19,142 nt of DNA from Dehalococcoidia bacterium SM23_28_2 (lineage in GTDB: Bacteria > Chloroflexota > Dehalococcoidia > SM23-28-2), in NCBI GenBank assembly GCA_001303545.1, contig LJUA01000044.1, forward strand, positions 1 through 19,142. Reading direction: 5' to 3'. Made by a program: the position numbers and the translations under genes. Positions 16,672 to 19,142 of this stretch are shown piece by piece; the first letter of the stretch is position 1, and each line of letters begins with the position of its first letter. The notes below the pieces were generated by a model. That model ran no database searches, was not told the origin of the DNA, and worked only from the letters and a program-made list of their open reading frames with translations.

Positions 16672-16677
16672 TATAAT
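16672..16677 (+). promoter_or_regulatory. -10 box (TATAAT) likely for the corA-type gene
   Basis: An exact TATAAT lies about 50 nt before the CorA ATG, in the gap between the two divergent transporter genes. No good -35 is found 16-18 nt upstream, so the promoter may be weak or activator-dependent. If it is used, the leader is about 45 nt. Exact -10 hexamers are uncommon in DNA this GC-rich, which is the main support. Confidence 0.4.
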
Positions 16678-16715
16678 TGACTATCGACATTAGGAAGCGC
16701 AAGCGTACAGCGATC

Positions 16716-16723
16716 GGGAGGTG
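16716..16723 (+). promoter_or_regulatory. Shine-Dalgarno sequence of the corA-type gene
   Basis: GGGAGGTG lies 5-6 nt before ATG 16728. It is a near-perfect ribosome-binding site and fixes the start. Confidence 0.75.
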
Positions 16724-16727
16724 AACC

Positions 16728-17801
16728 ATGCCGTTCAAGACGTACTATCTTACCCCAGAGGGCATCCTGCGTCGCGAGCTCAATGAACAGCAAGTTCGAG
16801 CGGCATTCGAATCCAAGAAGGGCTTGCTTTGGGTCGATGTAGAGGGCACTACAGAAGAAGACGTCGACTTCTTGGAGCGAGCGTTCGACTTCCACCATCT
16901 CGCCCTCGAGGACTGCCTGAGCACGCAACTCCACGCCCCAAAGATCGATGACTTTGGCGATCATCTCTTCATCATAGTCCACGGTATCGACTACACATCG
17001 GTGTCCAAAGTCGTGGAGACCACGGAGTTCTTCGTCTTCCTGGGCACCCACTTTGTGGTAAGCAGCCACCGTGTCCCCCTCCACAGCGTTCAGTCCGTCG
17101 CCAAGCTTGTGGAAGAGGACGGCCGCCTCATGAGCCGTGGGTCAGATTTCCTGGCGCACGCTCTGATCGACGCGCTGGTAGACAACGTACTACCAACCGT
17201 CGACAGGATGAGCGACATTGCGGACGACATTGAAGAGGAGGCGATTCGGGGCCCTCAGCAGTCAACCCTGGAGGCTGTTATGCAGCTGAAGCGCTCGACT
17301 CTGCAAATACATCGGGTTATGGCCCCCCAGCGGGAGATCATGAATCGCCTGAGCGGCGGCAGGCTCTCGGTCATCGCAGAGGAGGCCCAGATATTCTATC
17401 GGGACATCTACGACCACATAGTGCGCATCGAAGACCTGAACCAAACCCTGCGGGAAAGAGCCGACAATGCTCTCACCACCTACCTGTCGTCTGTCTCGAT
17501 CCAGCAGAACGAGACGATGAAGGTCTTGTCCATGATGGCCTCCATCTTCCTGCCCCTTACCCTACTGGCTGGCATCTACGGCATGAACTTTGAGAACATG
17601 CCGGAGCTGGAATGGTCCTGGGGCTATTTCGCCGTGCTGGGGTTCATGGGGACTGTTGGAGCGGCAGCCATATCGTGGTTCTGGGCGCGAAGATGGATCA
17701 CCTGGGGTCGCCGGCAGGTGAGTCGGATCAGGCCCCTTGCCGTGGAGTCAGCGAAACTGGTCGGCTACCTTGGCCACCTGGCAAGGCATCCGCGCCTGTA
17801 G
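16728..17801 (+). CDS. corA: CorA-family magnesium/cobalt transporter
   Basis: 357 aa. An N-terminal cytoplasmic alpha/beta domain (about 1-140: GLLWVDVEG, FHHLALEDCLSTQLHAPKID) leads to a long helix with many acidic residues (about 145-265). Two C-terminal membrane helices follow (about 267-285 and 299-320). The first ends in the family signature YGMNFENMPE, with GMN at 285-287, which forms the pore entrance of the pentamer. The family imports Mg2+ and Co2+; some members export Zn2+. About 35 residues follow the last membrane helix, longer and less lysine-rich than the short tail of typical CorA proteins. It is divergent from the cation:proton antiporter, suggesting a small ion-homeostasis locus. 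The start has a strong ribosome-binding site. Confidence 0.94.
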   Translation: MPFKTYYLTPEGILRRELNEQQVRAAFESKKGLLWVDVEGTTEEDVDFLERAFDFHHLALEDCLSTQLHAPKIDDFGDHLFIIVHGIDYTSVSKVVETTEFFVFLGTHFVVSSHRVPLHSVQSVAKLVEEDGRLMSRGSDFLAHALIDALVDNVLPTVDRMSDIADDIEEEAIRGPQQSTLEAVMQLKRSTLQIHRVMAPQREIMNRLSGGRLSVIAEEAQIFYRDIYDHIVRIEDLNQTLRERADNALTTYLSSVSIQQNETMKVLSMMASIFLPLTLLAGIYGMNFENMPELEWSWGYFAVLGFMGTVGAAAISWFWARRWITWGRRQVSRIRPLAVESAKLVGYLGHLARHPRL

Positions 17802-17841
17802 CGTCACGGTGGGCGTTTGCCTTCTCGGGCAGGTCGTCGAG

Positions 17842-17900
17842 GCTCGGTCATCGCAAGAGCGCCGGGCTCTCAATCCGAGAGTCACGGGTTCGGATTCCGC
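17842..17900 (+). pseudogene. tRNA-Glu(CTC)-like remnant
   Basis: D, anticodon and T arms appear in order with tRNA spacing. The D stem is GCTC/GAGC (17842-17845 with 17857-17860). The anticodon stem CCGGG (17862-17866) faces TCCGA (17874-17878) around loop CTCTCAA, giving anticodon CTC (Glu). A 5-nt variable loop follows. The T arm is ACGGG, TTCGGAT, TCCGC (17884-17900), close to the universal GGGTTCGAATCCC but with A58 and C61 altered. The outer pairs of the anticodon and T stems mismatch, and no 7-bp acceptor stem can be formed around it. I read it as a degenerate or partial tRNA, not a working gene. Chance resemblance is possible. Confidence 0.3.
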
Positions 17901-18194
17901 TCGCATCCCCGTGGACAGGTCTTACCTCCGTGGCCCACCAGTATAGCCCACTAGATGGTCTCACCTGATGTCGAACTGGGGAATCCAGCTCAGAGGGGTG
18001 CCGGAAACCTGGTCGTCTAGTCTCAGAGTAAGACGCCGTGAAGTTCGATTTCTATCGGCGCCCTCAAATACAAGGGAGAGGACGCTCTTCTGGCTACCAG
18101 TATCTTAGCAGGTTGTGCGGCGGCAGGCTGCTGAAACCGCGCGCCCAGCAAAGTAGTGCGGTCGGCTTTGTGTCCGGGGCCCATCAAGGAGGGA

Positions 18195-18213
18195 GAAGCC
18201 GGGCGCGGGCTTC
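18195..18213. repeat. Perfect 6-bp inverted repeat with GC-rich loop
   Basis: GAAGCC (18195-18200) pairs exactly with GGCTTC (18208-18213) around a 7-nt loop. An A-rich run, not a T-run, follows on the plus strand, so it is not an intrinsic terminator for plus-strand transcripts. It lies about 50 nt upstream of the -35 of the next promoter and could be a protein-binding palindrome. No function can be assigned. Confidence 0.4.
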
Positions 18214-18265
18214 ATTGAAGAATAAAAAAACTCGAAAGATAGTTGAGCTTTGTCCACGTATGGGC

Positions 18266-18293
18266 TTGACAAGCGACCAAGATCGACTAGGAT
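18266..18293 (+). promoter_or_regulatory. Sigma-70-type promoter for the repeat-protein gene
   Basis: TTGACA at 18266-18271, a 16-nt spacer, then TAGGAT at 18288-18293 (4 of 6 with TATAAT). An A-tract lies further upstream at 18224-18230. The -35 context (gcttgacaag) is the same as in the promoter at 6824. Transcription would begin near 18300, giving a leader of about 155 nt before ATG 18457, unusually long for this compact genome. Confidence 0.5.
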
Positions 18294-18298
18294 CGGGG

Positions 18299-18381
18299 CG
18301 TGTAGGGCTTTAGCATCTGGATGATAGGCTATAAAGTCAGCAAAGTGCCAGATATAGACGGAAGAGTCAGGAGTCTACACG
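18299..18381 (+). ncRNA. Possible structured 5' leader (unassigned)
   Basis: CGTGTAG (18299-18305) is the exact reverse complement of CTACACG (18375-18381). Nested within, ATCTGG (18315-18320) pairs with CCAGAT (18348-18353). The outer stem begins where the promoter at 18266 predicts the transcript start, so the whole leader could fold as a closed multi-stem RNA. I do not recognise a known riboswitch core. An accidental 7-bp match at this distance is quite possible, so this is a candidate only. Confidence 0.25.
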
Positions 18382-18444
18382 ACAATGCGTACCTCCTGAA
18401 CATCAATAGAACGACAGGGAATACAGGGAAATGTTTGGATCGCT

Positions 18445-18450
18445 GGAGGT
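18445..18450 (+). promoter_or_regulatory. Shine-Dalgarno sequence of the repeat-protein gene
   Basis: GGAGGT lies 6 nt upstream of ATG 18457. This strong site, together with a following signal peptide, fixes the start of a gene that is open at the window edge. Confidence 0.75.
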
Positions 18451-18456
18451 AGCTAG

Positions 18457-19142
18457 ATGCGTTCCGTATGCGTAGCGATACTGACCATGGTTCTGGTGAC
18501 GGTGCTGCTGATGCTGACCCAGGGCGTTCGAGCAGAGCCAGACTCAGACGGTGACACCGTCCCTGACGCTCAGGACAACTGCCCTATGGTCGCCAATCCC
18601 GACCAGGCCGACACCGATCCTTGGTATCTTTTCGGCTGGCCCTGGTTCGACGGAGTGGGCGACGCCTGTGACAACTGCCCCGACAACTACAATCCTGGGC
18701 AGCAGGACCCCGACGGCGACGGACTGGGGAACGTCTGCGACAATTGCTCTGTGGTCGCGAATCCCGACCAGGCCGACACCGATGGCGATGGCGACGGTGA
18801 TGCCTGCGACAACTGTCCTGACGATGCCAATCCTGACCAGAAGGACACCGATGGCGACGGAGTGGGCGACGTCTGCGATGCCGACATCGACGGCGACACC
18901 ATCCTCGACGATGGCGATAGCAGCGGTGTAGCCGGCGATAACCCTTGCGCCGGTGGCCAGACCACCAATTGTGACGATAACTGTCCCCTCAACTACAACC
19001 CTGGGCAGGAGGACACCGACGGCGACGGAGTAGCTGATGCCTGCGACAACTGTCCCGACATCGTGAACCCCGACCAGGCCAACCACGATTGGGACAGCCT
19101 GGGCGACGCCTGTGATGAGGACGACGACAACGACACCATCCC
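18457..19142 (+). CDS. Secreted thrombospondin type 3 repeat protein, N-terminal part (cut by window edge)
   Basis: 228 codons are visible, with no stop before the edge. Residues 1-26 form a signal peptide: MRSVC, a hydrophobic core of V/L/M/T, and VRA as the probable cleavage site before EPDSD. The mature part is very acidic and has six DNC(P/S)-x-x-x-NP(D/G)Q units, most followed by D-x-D-G-D-G-x-G-D-x-CD, the calcium-binding thrombospondin type 3 pattern with two Cys per unit. Such repeats usually act as Ca2+-stabilised rigid linkers in secreted or surface proteins; the functional domain is probably beyond the edge. One unit (codons spanning 18619-18653) has lost the Asp ladder, replaced by a Trp/Phe/Tyr-rich stretch. 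Strong GGAGGT site and its own promoter. No functional link to the neighbouring transporters is apparent. Confidence 0.9.
   Translation, partial: MRSVCVAILTMVLVTVLLMLTQGVRAEPDSDGDTVPDAQDNCPMVANPDQADTDPWYLFGWPWFDGVGDACDNCPDNYNPGQQDPDGDGLGNVCDNCSVVANPDQADTDGDGDGDACDNCPDDANPDQKDTDGDGVGDVCDADIDGDTILDDGDSSGVAGDNPCAGGQTTNCDDNCPLNYNPGQEDTDGDGVADACDNCPDIVNPDQANHDWDSLGDACDEDDDNDTI
18587..18783 (+). repeat. Long near-exact direct repeat inside the repeat-protein gene
   Basis: Positions 18587-18618 and 18752-18783 (32 nt each) differ at one base, with a 165-nt period. Both encode a V-A-N-P-D-Q-A-D-T-D unit. Synonymous sites are also conserved, which suggests recent duplication or gene conversion of repeat units instead of old divergence. 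Confidence 0.7.

Larger units (their letters stand above)
17802..18456. other. Non-coding stretch between corA and the repeat-protein gene
   Basis: 655 bases without a convincing gene. By eye it is less GC-rich than the flanking coding DNA. It holds a decayed tRNA-like element (17842-17900), a perfect 6-bp hairpin (18195-18213), a short A-tract (18224-18230), a TTGACA promoter (18266-18293) and a leader with nested inverted repeats (18299-18381). No intrinsic terminator (hairpin then T-run) is seen behind corA. The short open frames here are Arg/Ser-rich and lack good ribosome-binding sites. Confidence 0.6.

Noticed and set aside
17612..17968. Open frame of 118 codons overlapping the end of corA
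   Set aside because: Out of frame with corA, and its centre encodes a peptide of the SRVRIPL type, which commonly arises from translating tRNA T-arm DNA.
18195..18230. Intrinsic terminator for corA
   Set aside because: The hairpin is followed by A residues, not T, on the plus strand, and lies about 400 nt past the corA stop.
18038..18313. Possible 91-aa gene upstream of the repeat protein
   Set aside because: GTG start without a good ribosome-binding site, Arg/Ser/Gly-rich composition, and it would run through the promoter at 18266-18293.
18544..19086. Minus-strand Val/Gly/Ile-rich open frame of 180 codons
   Set aside because: It is the mirror of the Asp/Gly/Thr-rich repeats of the secreted protein (Asp codons read as Val/Ile on the other strand).
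18587..19142. CRISPR-like regular repeats
   Set aside because: The repeats are coding, in frame and degenerate at the protein level, without unique spacers of constant length.

Overview
The window is GC-rich, densely packed bacterial DNA. The only strong taxonomic hints are the gene set (GlgE, fused TreS-maltokinase, TreYZ and a GH57-DUF3536 enzyme together) and a secreted thrombospondin type 3 repeat protein. That combination fits Chloroflexota-like or other free-living, often uncultured, environmental bacteria. This placement is an inference, not a demonstration.

Positions 1-14583 hold an alpha-glucan/trehalose gene cluster, almost all on the minus strand. In transcription order the first block is glgE (14583-12577), a treS-maltokinase fusion (12548-9219) and malQ (9226-7097). 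The second block is glgB (6661-4748), treZ (4751-2898), a GH57-DUF3536 enzyme (2898-472) and treY (471 to beyond the left edge). Genes within each block are 28 nt apart or less, and most overlap or abut, so each block looks like a translationally coupled operon. One small plus-strand gene (DUF2934 family, 6873-7076) sits between the blocks with its own sigma-70-like promoter.

From family knowledge the enzymes form a loop. TreS interconverts trehalose and maltose. The fused kinase makes maltose 1-phosphate. GlgE polymerises it into alpha-1,4-glucan. GlgB adds branches. TreY and TreZ cut glucan ends back to trehalose. MalQ and the GH57 enzyme can remodel malto-oligosaccharides and glucan. No glgC/glgA, otsA/otsB, glycogen phosphorylase or debranching gene is visible here.

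Positions 14584-17801 hold an ion-homeostasis pair. A CPA2-type cation:proton antiporter with TrkA-N/TrkA-C regulatory domains (minus strand) diverges from a CorA-type Mg2+/Co2+ transporter (plus strand). A TATAAT box lies between them.

Positions 17802-18456 carry no convincing protein gene. They hold a decayed tRNA-Glu-like sequence, a hairpin, a good sigma-70-like promoter and a potentially structured leader. From 18457 to the right edge runs the start of a secreted, acidic thrombospondin type 3 repeat protein, which is open at the edge. No CRISPR array, insertion sequence or rRNA was seen.
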